Shown: piece after piece, positions 16,355 through 26,512 of the stretch
Layout of the letters: each line of letters opens with the position of its first letter
Numbering within the stretch: position 1 is the first letter of the stretch
Assembly (NCBI RefSeq): GCF_039545035.1
Contig: NZ_BAABRO010000001.1
Location: 372,001-436,000, forward strand
Source: Novipirellula caenicola
GTDB lineage: Bacteria; Planctomycetota; Planctomycetia; Pirellulales; Pirellulaceae
Direction of reading: 5' to 3'
DNA: 64,000 nucleotides
Translations under genes and position numbers: made by a program
The notes under the pieces: model-generated
The model's input: only the letters and a program-made list of their open reading frames with translations
The model's database searches: none
What the model was told of the DNA's origin: nothing

Positions 16355-18760
16355 ATGACGTCCCATTCAACAGCGGAAGCGAATTCCCATCTGCCCCAAA
16401 TCGAAGTCGATTTGATGGGGACCCTGTTTCGACGATGGCCTCACTTGCTCGTTGGCATTTTGGTCGGCGGCACGCTCGCACTGATCTATTTCTTTGCGAC
16501 CGAGCCTCTATACGAATCCAATATCGAGATTTTGGTTGGACAACGGAACTCGGAATTAGCCACCAGCGGTACGTCGTCCACTGCGTCGGCAACCGGGGAT
16601 TCGATCCAAGAGGACCAACTTGCCACGCATATGCAGTTGCTGAAGAGTCGCCACAACCTTCACGCGGCCGTGGAACGAGAGAACTTGGGACAGTTCGCCT
16701 CATTCCAGAACGCTGCAAAGAACGAACTGTCAGCGGTCGATTACATCCTGGAAAACCTGGACGTCCAGCGAGGTGGTGAAGGTTCGGCTCGCGATGCAAT
16801 GGTGCTTCGGGCAACGTTTCGCGACCCGGATCCCGCGGTTGCGGCCACGGTGTTGACCGCCATTTTCGAAAGCTATCGTGACTACGTTGAATCGCACGGC
16901 CAAAACAAAACCAAAGAAGCGATCACGTTGATCGAAACGGCTCAGAAGGAACATGAACAAGAGCTCGATAACGCCGATCGCGAATATCGCGAGTTTGTGA
17001 AGTCTGTACCGGTATTGCTCGAAGGCGACCGTGTCCGCGATGTGCATCGCGACCGATTGGCAGACCTCGAAGCCGAATTGAACCTCGTTCGTTCCGAGCT
17101 TGCCGAATCCTCATCACGTCTGGAAGTGATCGAAAAGTTCCTCGAGGAGGAAGATGTCAACGAGATTGGCGACAACGCTCACCTTGCGCTGCTGAGCCAT
17201 AAGGAAGTCGAGCGTTTGAAGCTGTTTCTTGACATGACCCGTGGCGAAGTGCAATCCGAAGCGTTCCAGGCGGAGCAGCCGGCACGTCAAGAGGTCGCCA
17301 AAGCCCAGTACACGATCCTGTTGGAACTGCTTCAAAAAGAACGCACTCTCGCCGAAGACTTTGGTCCCGGCCATCCGTTGGTCGCAGCGACGCGTCAAGA
17401 AATCGAGGTCATCCAGCAGTTTATCAAGACCAACGCCCCTGAGGCGGCTGTGATGGCGACCAAGAAACTTGACCCGAGCGAGATGCTTAAAACCTATGTT
17501 TTGCTGCTTCGCAACGACATTGCCGAACGAGAAAAACGCAAGGAAATTTTGACTGCCGATGCGGAGGCTGAGCTGTTGTTGGCCAAAAGCATTGAAGCGG
17601 ACTTCATGACCGGCACCGCGCTGAAGGCAAAACTGAATCGGGCACAGTCACGTTACGATGAAGTGATTCGCCGGTTGCATGAAATCAACTTGGCAGGCTC
17701 CTACGCCGGCTTCTCGACCGACCTTTTGTCGCACCCTGAAATCAACAAAGAACCTTGCTGGCCTCGGCTTCCTTTGGTGCTTGCCATCGGCGGGATCCTC
17801 GGACTTGCGATCGGCACGACCTTCGCCGGATTGAGCGAGTTTTTGGATGCGACTTTCCGTGATTCGAACGATCTCGAGCAATCGCTGCGAGCCGGCGTCA
17901 TCGCTCATATCCCTCGCATCGACATCAAACAAGTCAAGAAGCAGATGGACGACGAAAGCCGATTGGCTCCATCGTTGGTGGCGTTCCACTCGCCACGATC
18001 GTCCGAGGCCGAAGTATACCGCGTGGCAAGAACGTCGCTGCTGGTCAAGAACCGCCAACAGAACTCTCGCACCTTGATGATGACCAGTCCTCATCCTGGT
18101 GACGGAAAATCGACCACGATTTCGAACCTTGCCATTTCCTTGGCACAAACGGGTAAACGCGTGTTGTTGATTGATGCCGACATGCGGCGTCCGGTGATTG
18201 CAGGCCTGTTTGGGCTCGATGGGGAACCGGGGCTCACAAACGCCTTGTTGGATTCAACCCAATTCGACAACTGTATCCAGCAAACTCCGATCGAGACGCT
18301 TTCGGTGATGGCGCACGGAACGAGAACTTCCGAGCCTGCCGAGCTGCTCGAATCGTTTCGACTCAGCGGTCTGCTACGAACATGCGAACAACGTTTTGAC
18401 ATCGTTTTGGTCGACGCTCCTCCGCTGCTAGCGGTCGCAGACCCCGCGATCATCGCACCGCAGGTCGACGGTGTGTTGATGACCGTCCGCGTGCTGAAAA
18501 ACAATCGCCGCAGCGTCGAGAGGGCCGGAAACGTACTCGAAGAAATCGGCGTGACCCCCACCGCGATCATCGTGAACGGTTCGGACGCGGAAAGCAAAGC
18601 GTACGGCTACTCCAATCACTATCGATCGGAAGAATACAGCTACACGCCGTACTACCACGACACCTACGCGGCGAGTGATCCTCAGCCCAATTCGATCCGT
18701 CTACAAGGCGTGTCTAGCTCACAAACCGTGCAACCGGCAAAGCTGATGTCACGTTCCTAA
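16355..18760 (+). CDS. Wzc-type polysaccharide co-polymerase with bacterial tyrosine kinase domain
   Basis: An 801-residue inner-membrane protein controlling polysaccharide chain length and export. It has an N-terminal Wzz domain with TM1 (LLVGILVGGTLALIYFF), a long coiled-coil periplasmic part, TM2 (LVLAIGGILGLAIGTTF), then a cytoplasmic BY-kinase. The kinase shows Walker A SPHPGDGKSTT (about 578-588), Walker A' LLIDADMRRP (about 603-612) and Walker B VLVDAPP (about 683-690). The tail has eight tyrosines within 22 residues (about 750-771), the autophosphorylation cluster. Kinase and co-polymerase are fused, as in proteobacterial Wzc. The ATG at 16355 is chosen because it starts just before the Wzz domain; an upstream in-frame ATG at 16301 is possible. 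No cognate phosphatase or Wza is in the window. Confidence 0.92.
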   Translation: MTSHSTAEANSHLPQIEVDLMGTLFRRWPHLLVGILVGGTLALIYFFATEPLYESNIEILVGQRNSELATSGTSSTASATGDSIQEDQLATHMQLLKSRHNLHAAVERENLGQFASFQNAAKNELSAVDYILENLDVQRGGEGSARDAMVLRATFRDPDPAVAATVLTAIFESYRDYVESHGQNKTKEAITLIETAQKEHEQELDNADREYREFVKSVPVLLEGDRVRDVHRDRLADLEAELNLVRSELAESSSRLEVIEKFLEEEDVNEIGDNAHLALLSHKEVERLKLFLDMTRGEVQSEAFQAEQPARQEVAKAQYTILLELLQKERTLAEDFGPGHPLVAATRQEIEVIQQFIKTNAPEAAVMATKKLDPSEMLKTYVLLLRNDIAEREKRKEILTADAEAELLLAKSIEADFMTGTALKAKLNRAQSRYDEVIRRLHEINLAGSYAGFSTDLLSHPEINKEPCWPRLPLVLAIGGILGLAIGTTFAGLSEFLDATFRDSNDLEQSLRAGVIAHIPRIDIKQVKKQMDDESRLAPSLVAFHSPRSSEAEVYRVARTSLLVKNRQQNSRTLMMTSPHPGDGKSTTISNLAISLAQTGKRVLLIDADMRRPVIAGLFGLDGEPGLTNALLDSTQFDNCIQQTPIETLSVMAHGTRTSEPAELLESFRLSGLLRTCEQRFDIVLVDAPPLLAVADPAIIAPQVDGVLMTVRVLKNNRRSVERAGNVLEEIGVTPTAIIVNGSDAESKAYGYSNHYRSEEYSYTPYYHDTYAASDPQPNSIRLQGVSSSQTVQPAKLMSRS

Positions 18761-18953
18761 ATTCCGTAGAAAGAGTGAAAAGAGTTACCGGCAAATCGCT
18801 GGCAATGTGGAAAGATTCGGTGCCTCGTTCTGATAGTGGTTACAGCGTTTAGAACGTCGAAAGTTAGGTTGGAATATGCAAAAAGTTATCCCTCGAGCCA
18901 ATCTGATTTGTTTTTCAGGAACTGATCCCCGCGCTTCGATAACGACTGATTTT

Positions 18954-20483
18954 ATGAGTACATCCGCAACGCCTAACGAATATCTGCTAGAGCCGGCGAA
19001 GCAGGGGATCGATCCCCAGCCCGAAAGCGTCCAGCTGCAGCAGATCATCGAGCGACACACCGGAAAACCACCAAGTCGTGAGTTAAGTCTGACTTACATA
19101 TGGCAGGTCGTGTTGACCGCGAGTCCGTTGTTGATGGTCGACCTACTGGTAACGGCCTGCTGCTTAGCTGCGTCCACCTTTTTGGTTTGCAACATCGCTG
19201 GAACGGATCCCTACTCAGGATTCTGGAAACAGCTTCCCGCCGTATTGCTGTTACAGTCGGCGTTATTGTCGCTGCATGGAGTGTATCCCGGTGCCGGACT
19301 GAACCCCGTCGCGGAGCTCCGCGGCTTGATTCGATCCACCATCATCAGCTACCTGGGACTCACCGGCCTGAACGTCATCCTAGGTCAGCTACCTCGTTTG
19401 GAAGCGACGATCTTCGCGACTTCCGTGCTGATCACCGTCCTGTTATTGCCACTTGCCCGCACTTTGTCGCGGTACATGATGGGGCATTTTTCGTGGTGGG
19501 GAATCCGGGTTTTGGTTGTCGGTGAAACCGAACAGCGAACCATCACCTGCCGAAAACTCATCAAACACCACGAATGGGGCTATCGTCCGGTCGGTGACTT
19601 CAAATGCACCACGTCGCTACAGCCGGAAGCATCCGATTTGATCGATAGTGAACGGCATGATGATTTGGTTGAAATCGCGCGTCGAAAGAAAGCACCCGCG
19701 ATTCTCATTTGCCCCTCGCCGGACCGTTATGAGTTGGTGCGACGATTGGTATTCCAGATTCCGCGAGTGGTCGCGTTCGGCGATGCAGAGTCCCCCGATT
19801 ACACTCGTGCCTCGTCGCACTCGACGCATACCTACACCACCGAATTCAATTTCCCGCTGTTGCATTTCGGGCCGCGTTTGCTGAAACGTTTTTCGGATAT
19901 CGTCGTTAGCTTGATCGCCTTGGGGCTGTTCGCGGTTCCAATGGGATTGATTGCACTGTTCATCAAATTGAAGTCACCCGGCCCCGTATTCTTCGGACAC
20001 AAACGCTGTGGACAACATGGCAAAACCTTCCGAGCATGGAAGTTTCGTTCAATGGTTTGCAACGCCGACGAAGTCCTTCAGCAATACCTGCTCGAGCACC
20101 CTGAATGTCGTGCCGAATGGGAACGTGATCAAAAGCTAAAGGATGACCCACGCGTGATTCCCGGGGTCGGCAAAATCATCCGCAAATGGAGCCTGGATGA
20201 ACTTCCGCAATTCTGGAACGTGTTGGTTGGACAGATGAGTTTGATCGGCCCTCGCCCGATCGTCGAATCCGAGATCTCGAAATACAGTGATCGCTACTAC
20301 GACTATTCCCACATGACTCCGGGCATTACCGGGCTTTGGCAAGTCTCGGGGCGAAACAACACGACGTACGAAGAACGCGTCGCGTTGGATCGTTACTACG
20401 TTCGAAATTGGTCCATTTGGTTGGACCTGCTGATTCTTGCGAAAACCCCCGCTGCTGTGCTGACCAATCGAGGCGCGTACTAA
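18954..20483 (+). CDS. Undecaprenyl-phosphate sugar-phosphate transferase (initiating glycosyltransferase)
   Basis: Starts the repeat unit by moving a sugar-1-phosphate from a nucleotide sugar to undecaprenyl phosphate at the inner membrane. The 509-residue protein has several N-terminal hydrophobic helices, a middle nucleotide-binding-like region (RVLVVGETEQ) and a C-terminal bacterial sugar transferase domain from about residue 308. The last shows KRFSDIVVSLIALGL, a reentrant helix, KLKSPGPVFFGHKRCG, FRAWKFRSM, KWSLDELPQFWNVL, MSLIGPRP and TPGITGLWQVSGR. It belongs to the WcaJ/ExoY group; the sugar is not predictable. An in-frame ATG at 18876 would add 26 residues, so the start is uncertain. 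Confidence 0.92.
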   Translation: MSTSATPNEYLLEPAKQGIDPQPESVQLQQIIERHTGKPPSRELSLTYIWQVVLTASPLLMVDLLVTACCLAASTFLVCNIAGTDPYSGFWKQLPAVLLLQSALLSLHGVYPGAGLNPVAELRGLIRSTIISYLGLTGLNVILGQLPRLEATIFATSVLITVLLLPLARTLSRYMMGHFSWWGIRVLVVGETEQRTITCRKLIKHHEWGYRPVGDFKCTTSLQPEASDLIDSERHDDLVEIARRKKAPAILICPSPDRYELVRRLVFQIPRVVAFGDAESPDYTRASSHSTHTYTTEFNFPLLHFGPRLLKRFSDIVVSLIALGLFAVPMGLIALFIKLKSPGPVFFGHKRCGQHGKTFRAWKFRSMVCNADEVLQQYLLEHPECRAEWERDQKLKDDPRVIPGVGKIIRKWSLDELPQFWNVLVGQMSLIGPRPIVESEISKYSDRYYDYSHMTPGITGLWQVSGRNNTTYEERVALDRYYVRNWSIWLDLLILAKTPAAVLTNRGAY

Positions 20484-20529
20484 CGTCCAATTCGCATGTC
20501 GACCATGCTATCAGGAAACGATCACCACG

Positions 20530-21654
20530 ATGGATCATAAAAACCTTCGTATTGCCCTTGCACACCATTGGTTGGTCGGCATGCGCGGTGGTGAAAAGGT
20601 GCTCGAACAACTCTGCAAGTTGTTCCCTGATGCACCGATCCATTGCTTGGTATCGGATCCCGAAAAGCTTAGTGGCATCCTGTCCGAGAAGCGGATCGTG
20701 TCGTCGGCGTTGCAGCGTGTCCCCGCCGCGACGCGGTACTACAAACACCTGTTACCTCTGCATTCAATGGCGATTGCGAAGATGCGAGTCGACGAGGGGA
20801 CGGACGTGTTGATCAGTTCCGATGCGGCATTGATCAAGGGCATTTCTGTTCCCGAGGGGACCCTGCACATTTGTTATTGTCACTCGCCACCGCGTTATTT
20901 GTGGGAGATGGGCGAGGAGTATCGTCGCAGTTCCGTGGCCGCTCGCTTAGCACTGAACGCATTTTCGAATCGACTGAAAGCGTTCGACTATCGCGCAGCC
21001 CAAAACGTGACGCAATTCGTTGCGAATTCCGAATTCGTTGCCGATCGCATTCGCAATTACTACGATCGCGATGCCGTTGTGGTCAACCCTCCGGTGGATG
21101 TCGATGCGTTTGTCCCGAATCGACCTCGCGAAGCTCATTATTTGGTCGTGTCCGAATTGGTTCCCTACAAGCGGATCGACATTGCGGTCAAAGCCTTTGC
21201 CGCACATCCCGATCGACGTTTGGTTGTGATCGGCGACGGCAGCGAGCGAACGAAGCTTCAGCGGATCGCCACTCCGAACGTGACGTTCATGGGACGGCAA
21301 CCCTTTTCCGTCCTGAAGGATCATTACGAAACCGCTCGCGCGTTCATCTTTCCTGGTATCGAAGACTTTGGCATTACACCGGTCGAAGCGCAGGCTGCCG
21401 GATGTCCCGTGATTGCGTTTCGCAAAGGGGGCGCAATGGAAACGGTTCGCGAGAACGAGACGGGCATCTTTTTTGATGAACAATCGCCGCAAGCGTTGGC
21501 GGAAGCAATCACCGCGTTCGAAACCGCTCAAATCACCTCGGACCAATGCCGACGAAACTCGGAACGCTACACGGAATCCATTTTCCGTGACCGCATGAAG
21601 CAAACCCTCGACGCCACCCTGGATCAACATGGCGTGAAGACGGGTGCGAGCTGA
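20530..21654 (+). CDS. GT4-family glycosyltransferase
   Basis: A 374-residue GT-B retaining glycosyltransferase acting on the cytoplasmic, lipid-linked repeat unit. The N-terminal acceptor domain begins IALAHHWLVGMRGGEKV and includes CYCHSPPRYLWE. The C-terminal donor domain has VVSELVPYKRID and the EX7E motif with Glu278 and Glu286 in EDFGITPVEAQAAGCPV. The N-terminal half resembles mannosyltransferases of the WbaZ type, but donor and linkage are inference. Its stop overlaps the flippase start (TGATG), implying translational coupling. Confidence 0.9.
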   Translation: MDHKNLRIALAHHWLVGMRGGEKVLEQLCKLFPDAPIHCLVSDPEKLSGILSEKRIVSSALQRVPAATRYYKHLLPLHSMAIAKMRVDEGTDVLISSDAALIKGISVPEGTLHICYCHSPPRYLWEMGEEYRRSSVAARLALNAFSNRLKAFDYRAAQNVTQFVANSEFVADRIRNYYDRDAVVVNPPVDVDAFVPNRPREAHYLVVSELVPYKRIDIAVKAFAAHPDRRLVVIGDGSERTKLQRIATPNVTFMGRQPFSVLKDHYETARAFIFPGIEDFGITPVEAQAAGCPVIAFRKGGAMETVRENETGIFFDEQSPQALAEAITAFETAQITSDQCRRNSERYTESIFRDRMKQTLDATLDQHGVKTGAS

Positions 21655-23078
21655 TGGGCGCCGTCGTGGCAAAGCACAAGCCTCGCGCAGGGCTTCGCGC
21701 GCACTCACTCGCAGTGCTGGCGGGGCGAGTGTCAAACATGTTGCTCACCGCAGCATCCGTGTTTGTCCTGACCCGCGTGATGGGGCAATCCGAGTTTGGT
21801 AGCTTCGCGGCTGTATTTGCAATCACTCAAGCTTCGGTTCTGGCGGCCGTTTTCGGTCTCGACCAAATCGTGATCCGCGAACTGAGCAAAACGAGTTGCC
21901 CGAGCGTCAAACGATCGATCGTTTACCGCTACCTTTCCGCGTCCGTCATCCCCATTGCGTTTTTTGCAGTCACCACCGGAGTGGTGTTTCACCTGTTTGG
22001 CGATGTGTTTGTCGGTCAGCCCGTGTCGCTAATCGCGGTCCTTGCCATCGTACTTTCGACGGTTGTGCGAGCGCTGACCCAGCTGATCGGTGAGATCTGT
22101 CGAGCACTCGATGATCCTGTGGTGGCGAGCCTGTGTAGTGGACTCGGCGGCGGCCCTTTGGCGATGGCGATTTTCCTGGCCACCTGCGTACTGATCCGTT
22201 TTAATGACACGATCCAGTGGGAAGCCGGCGTTTGGATCCACGCCACCGCCGGGCTTGTCACCGCGACATTCGGTTTGGTGTGGATTACCGCGCTGCTGCG
22301 TAACCCGGCATCCCCATCGGCGACGGACGCCGAGCAACCGGTAGGAACGAGGCAATTCGAGTCCGCATCACTGCGGCAAATGCTGTTCGACTACGGTTTT
22401 CCCGTGTTTTTGGCGTCTGGCTTGGGATATGTTTGTCAGCGTTCGGACATTGCGATCGTTTCGATCTTAGGAACCCCGATCGATGTCGCGTTGTTTGAAG
22501 TCGCCACTCGGTTGGCACTGTTGGCGGCACTGCCGATGGGAATTGCCAACACGATCCTCATTCCACGTATCGGTCGGCTGCTGAAGGAGGCACCGACCGA
22601 GCTCGAGATCCTGCTTCGCACGGGCGCCTCGATCGCCACGCTGATTTCGTTAGTGGCGTGCGGATTCTTTTTATTCGCTCCCGAACCCATTCTTCGCATT
22701 GGATTTGGCCAAGAGTACGTTGCAGCAGCCCCGCTGCTGATCGCGATCCTTCCCGGTTACCTCGCCTTCGTGCTTAGTGGCGCCTGCGGCAACGTGTTGA
22801 TCCAAGGCGGACGCTCGTGGTCGGTGGTGATCAACTCGCTGCTTTGTGCCATTGTCGCATCAGTGGGCGGGGTTTCATCGTGGTATTTCTTTGGCGCTAT
22901 CGGAGTCGCCGTGACCACCAGCATTACGATGATCCTACAGAATTCAATCAATTGGTGGATCGCGTATCATATTTTTGATGTCAAAACACAAGCCTATTGC
23001 TCTCCGAAAAAATTCTTCCAAGGCATTCAAAAGATGATGGACATCTTTAGCCTGAGCAGATTAAAGGAGACCTCATGA
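21654..23078 (+). CDS. Wzx-type oligosaccharide flippase
   Basis: A 474-residue polytopic membrane protein of the MOP/MATE-like polysaccharide transporter family, with about 12-14 hydrophobic helices. The N-terminus (LAGRVSNMLLTAASVFVLTR, then GQSEFGSFAAVFA) is typical of Wzx proteins. Arg and Lys residues lie in the membrane-proximal loops. It would flip lipid-linked repeat units to the periplasm. It starts inside the previous stop codon and overlaps the sulfotransferase start by four bases, so the three genes are one transcript. Confidence 0.88.
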   Translation: MGAVVAKHKPRAGLRAHSLAVLAGRVSNMLLTAASVFVLTRVMGQSEFGSFAAVFAITQASVLAAVFGLDQIVIRELSKTSCPSVKRSIVYRYLSASVIPIAFFAVTTGVVFHLFGDVFVGQPVSLIAVLAIVLSTVVRALTQLIGEICRALDDPVVASLCSGLGGGPLAMAIFLATCVLIRFNDTIQWEAGVWIHATAGLVTATFGLVWITALLRNPASPSATDAEQPVGTRQFESASLRQMLFDYGFPVFLASGLGYVCQRSDIAIVSILGTPIDVALFEVATRLALLAALPMGIANTILIPRIGRLLKEAPTELEILLRTGASIATLISLVACGFFLFAPEPILRIGFGQEYVAAAPLLIAILPGYLAFVLSGACGNVLIQGGRSWSVVINSLLCAIVASVGGVSSWYFFGAIGVAVTTSITMILQNSINWWIAYHIFDVKTQAYCSPKKFFQGIQKMMDIFSLSRLKETS

Positions 23079-24037
23079 TCTCTACACAGCAAAATCAACC
23101 ATCGCACGCGGATCGATCCATCGATCAAGCGGCATTGCCAAATTGTTTTATCATTGGTGCCCCCAAATGCGGCACGACTTCGTTGTACGAGTTTTTGGCG
23201 ACGCACCCTGAGGTTTGTTTTTCCCATCCAAAGGAACCGCTTTTCTGGGCGACTGATTTTCCTCAGGCGTACACGCTTTCCATTCGTCCCGCTAAAACGC
23301 AGCAAGAGTATCTCGCACTGTTCAAATCGAAAAACGCGAGTTCAAAACGAATCATCGCCGAAGCAAGCACTTGCTACTTGATGTCCGAGGTTGCAGTTCA
23401 AAACATCCTGAATTTCAATCCTAAGGCGAAATTCATTGCCATGTTGCGTGACCCCGTCCAACTGGTTCAGGCGTGGCATAACGAATTGGTGTACAACGGG
23501 CTCGAACCTGAAACCGATTTTCAAACTGCATGGAACTTGCAGGGGCCGCGTCGGAACGGCCAACATTTACCCAAGGTGTGTCCAGTTCCCGAGTTTTTGC
23601 AATATGGGCGAGTCGGACGATTGGGCGAACAGTTACAGCGTGTCAAGCAAACCGTTCCCGCCGATCAATTGCTGCTGATCCATTCGCGAAACCTTCGCCG
23701 TGACGCCGAACATGAATGTCGTCGTGTGCTTGATTTCTTGGGTCTATCCGCCTCGGGGCCGCTCGAATTCCCGGTCGCAAATGCGTCAAAGCGAATGCGT
23801 TTTCGATTCCTCGCGACCCTATTTTTCCACCCACCGGCAATATTAGAGAAACCCACAAAATGGATACGGCGAGGCTTCGGCGCGTTGCCTAAACCGCTGC
23901 GAGGGATGATCGATCAAGCCATCCGCCCGCGAAACGAGAAGTCAAACTTGGAACCATCGTTTTCTTCGGAGTTGAAGGCATACTTTGCGGAGGACTTACG
24001 ACTTTTGAATGAGATCACCGAACACGATTTTCGATAA
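23075..24037 (+). CDS. Sulfotransferase (PAPS-dependent)
   Basis: Transfers sulfate from PAPS to a hydroxyl or amine. In the 320-residue protein the 5'-phosphosulfate loop reads GAPKCGTTSLYEFL (residues 28-41). The 3'-phosphate region is MLRDPVQLVQAWHNEL (Arg125), although the usual serine a few residues later is not obvious. The GRVGRLGEQL and LLLIHSRNLRRDAE segments follow the family pattern. No transmembrane anchor is seen. Its tight coupling to the flippase and polymerase suggests that it sulfates the exopolysaccharide repeat unit, which fits the marine lifestyle. Glycan sulfation rather than another substrate is inferred from context. Confidence 0.88.
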   Translation: MISTQQNQPSHADRSIDQAALPNCFIIGAPKCGTTSLYEFLATHPEVCFSHPKEPLFWATDFPQAYTLSIRPAKTQQEYLALFKSKNASSKRIIAEASTCYLMSEVAVQNILNFNPKAKFIAMLRDPVQLVQAWHNELVYNGLEPETDFQTAWNLQGPRRNGQHLPKVCPVPEFLQYGRVGRLGEQLQRVKQTVPADQLLLIHSRNLRRDAEHECRRVLDFLGLSASGPLEFPVANASKRMRFRFLATLFFHPPAILEKPTKWIRRGFGALPKPLRGMIDQAIRPRNEKSNLEPSFSSELKAYFAEDLRLLNEITEHDFR

Positions 24038-24114
24038 CGGGAATATGTCCCGAAACGATGGACTCTCGTGTTACCGCTAGGTTCGATCCTCTTTCCATTC
24101 ATCGATCGTCCAGA

Positions 24115-25419
24115 ATGTCTTCGTCTAACCCTCTTCCGAATCGTCCTAAAACGTCTGCGGAATGGTTTCTCGGACTGCTTTTGCAACCTGGATTTAGCTT
24201 CCTGCCCGCCTTGGTGATTGGCGGTGTTTTCTGGGCCAGTGCACCTGACAATGGTGCCTACGGATTCATGCATCCCACCCAGGTTCAGCTGCCGTCGCTG
24301 CTATTTTTCATTGGTTTCTACGTGGCGGCAATCCTTGCTGCGACGCTTGGCTCGATGCTCGGCCGCCGCATCGGAACACGACTGCAACATATTGGAAACG
24401 GCCCGACCGCGTTCCAGAACGCTTATTACGTGTTCACGGCGATTGCGGCGAGCGGGGTTTTATTGGCGTGGCTCAAGGTGCTTTCGGTCGCTCCGAATGT
24501 GATTCGCGATTTGGCAGAGCTAAACGGAAACGCGATGAAAATCGCACTCACCGAAGATTATTCGGTCGTCTACTCGCTGCGTTACGCCGCGGGTCCTGCC
24601 GCCGGCGTTGCACTTTTCCATCGGCTCTCGCTACGTCCTAAAGCAAGGATGACGCGGCTGTGCGATTGGATCAACCTTGTGGCGGTACTTTTGGGCGCGG
24701 CACTCTCTCAACGAATGCTGATCACGCAGGCGTGTTTCGTCGCTGTGGGATGCCACCTGCTTGCGTTACCAGAACGCCGGATCTCATGGAAAAGCATGCT
24801 GATCCCGGCAGGCTGCATCCTGGTGATCGCGACCGCGATGACCTACGTGCGAAACGCGAACTTTTATGCGGATCGCTACAACGTCAAGACTCCGGCGGGC
24901 GTGATGCAGGTTCAAATCGCTCGTTACCTTGCGGCGCCGATGCAAGTGTCATTGTCGGTCAGTCGGTTTGCCGCCTACCGCGACAGCGACGCGGCGCACC
25001 ACAGCAATATGAAATACCTACTACTTCCGACGTTCTTGCACGACGAAAGCCGCAAGACCGATTTCTCGGGCGGCGTGGGTGAACAGTGGTACCTTGGATT
25101 CACCGACGTCGACAAAACATTGACCACCAACTCGGCGCTCGCAGAAATCTATCAAGATGCGCAGGGCAATACGTTTTTGTTTGCCTGCATCGCCTTTTTC
25201 CTGTTTGCGGTCATCGCCACCGGGTTGATCCAATTGAAGATGTTCGTCAGTGTCGCGGGATTGATGCTGCTGTACAGTTTTGCAGAGATATGGCGTGAGT
25301 ATCAGTTCAACAACGGGTTGGTCTATTTCCAGCTAGTCGCAATTTTGGCTGCAACGGTCATCGGCATTGCCATTAGCAATCTGCAGACGATCAAATTGCG
25401 TCGTTACCAAACACGCTGA
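24115..25419 (+). CDS. Wzy-like O-antigen/exopolysaccharide polymerase (membrane protein)
   Basis: A 434-residue membrane protein with about ten hydrophobic helices and a longer polar loop (about residues 260-345) containing several Arg, Tyr and Asp, the layout of repeat-unit polymerases. Sequence motifs in this family are weak, so the call rests on topology, the position between sulfotransferase and glycosyltransferase genes, and the lack of another clear candidate. The first in-frame ATG at 24058 would add 19 polar residues. The ligase-like protein at 12827 could share or compete for this role. Confidence 0.65.
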   Translation: MSSSNPLPNRPKTSAEWFLGLLLQPGFSFLPALVIGGVFWASAPDNGAYGFMHPTQVQLPSLLFFIGFYVAAILAATLGSMLGRRIGTRLQHIGNGPTAFQNAYYVFTAIAASGVLLAWLKVLSVAPNVIRDLAELNGNAMKIALTEDYSVVYSLRYAAGPAAGVALFHRLSLRPKARMTRLCDWINLVAVLLGAALSQRMLITQACFVAVGCHLLALPERRISWKSMLIPAGCILVIATAMTYVRNANFYADRYNVKTPAGVMQVQIARYLAAPMQVSLSVSRFAAYRDSDAAHHSNMKYLLLPTFLHDESRKTDFSGGVGEQWYLGFTDVDKTLTTNSALAEIYQDAQGNTFLFACIAFFLFAVIATGLIQLKMFVSVAGLMLLYSFAEIWREYQFNNGLVYFQLVAILAATVIGIAISNLQTIKLRRYQTR

Positions 25420-25432
25420 GGGCGAAATTGCA

Positions 25433-26431
25433 ATGAACTATTTTTATGACCAGCGGTGGTGTGGGCAGCACGGGATCGGACGTTTTGCATCGGAAATCCG
25501 CAAACAGCTTACCGATTTTCACGACGTCCGGCTGACATCAAAACCGTTGGCGTTGCGAGACGGCATGGCGCTGTCAAAATTTCTTAGACGCAATCAAGCA
25601 AGTTTGTATGTGTCGCCGGGATTCAACGTCCCGTGGAAACTCAGCTGCAACGTGGTGGTGTGCATCCATGACATGATCCACACCCATTTTCGACAAGAAG
25701 CATCGATCGCAAAAACAGCCTACTACCGTTTGTTTCAGCGTCCCGTGGTAAGACGATCCGCGTTGACGTTGACGGTGTCGCAATACAGTCGGCGAGAAAT
25801 CGTCGAATGGTATGGCATCCCCGAAGAGCGTGTCGTCGTGGTGGGCAACGGAATTTCGGAATCGTTTACTGCGACCGGACCAAGGTTTTCGCATCCTCGG
25901 CCATACATCCTGTATGTCGGCAACACCCGACCTCACAAAAATGTCGAATGTTTGCTCGAGGCCGTCAAGCGGCTCGATCCAACCACCACGCCGGACTTGG
26001 TGATGGTGTGTCGCCCCACCGCTGAGCTGAAGCAGTGGATTTTCGAAGCAGGGCTAACCGATCGCACGACCATCCTTTCGGGAATCGATGACACACAATT
26101 GGCGTCGGTGTACCGCGGAGCCGAGTGCCTCGTATTCCCCAGTTTGTACGAAGGCTTCGGTTTGCCCGCCGTCGAGGCGATGGCGTGCGGATGCCCCACG
26201 CTGTTGTCCGACCGCACCTCGTTACCGGAAATCGGCGGAGACGCTGCGGTCTACTTTGACGCAAGCTCGGCAGACGAGTTGCGTGACCACCTGCACCGCT
26301 TTTTTAGCGGCGCTGTCGACCGGGATGAAATGATCAAACGGGGACTCGACAGGGCGACCCAATTTTCATGGGAATCCGCTCGCAGAAAAGTTCGCGATTC
26401 GCTTGTGCAAGCGAAGTTGTTACCTGCCTAA
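25433..26431 (+). CDS. GT4-family glycosyltransferase
   Basis: A 332-residue GT-B enzyme. The N-terminal domain begins MNYFYDQRWCGQHGIGRF, a form seen in mannosyltransferase-like GT4 proteins. The C-terminal domain has ILYVGNTRPHKNVE, a DDTQLASVYRGAECLVFPS stretch and the EX7E motif with Glu240 and Glu248 in EGFGLPAVEAMACG. The ATG at 25433, 14 bases after the polymerase stop, is preferred because an earlier start would overlap the polymerase and add unrelated residues. It adds one sugar of the repeat unit; specificity unknown. Confidence 0.9.
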   Translation: MNYFYDQRWCGQHGIGRFASEIRKQLTDFHDVRLTSKPLALRDGMALSKFLRRNQASLYVSPGFNVPWKLSCNVVVCIHDMIHTHFRQEASIAKTAYYRLFQRPVVRRSALTLTVSQYSRREIVEWYGIPEERVVVVGNGISESFTATGPRFSHPRPYILYVGNTRPHKNVECLLEAVKRLDPTTTPDLVMVCRPTAELKQWIFEAGLTDRTTILSGIDDTQLASVYRGAECLVFPSLYEGFGLPAVEAMACGCPTLLSDRTSLPEIGGDAAVYFDASSADELRDHLHRFFSGAVDRDEMIKRGLDRATQFSWESARRKVRDSLVQAKLLPA

Positions 26432-26499
26432 TGTATCGTTCTTTGTATTTGTTTAGTCGAGCTGGTCTGAAAAAAGCTCACGTGAACCGCATTGTCGTC

Positions 26500-26505
26500 A
26501 AGGAA
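26500..26505 (+). promoter_or_regulatory. Shine-Dalgarno AAGGAA for a GTG start
   Basis: AAGGAA lies seven bases before the GTG at 26513, which favours that start over the upstream TTG at 26492. Confidence 0.5.
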
Positions 26506-26512
26506 ATTCGAA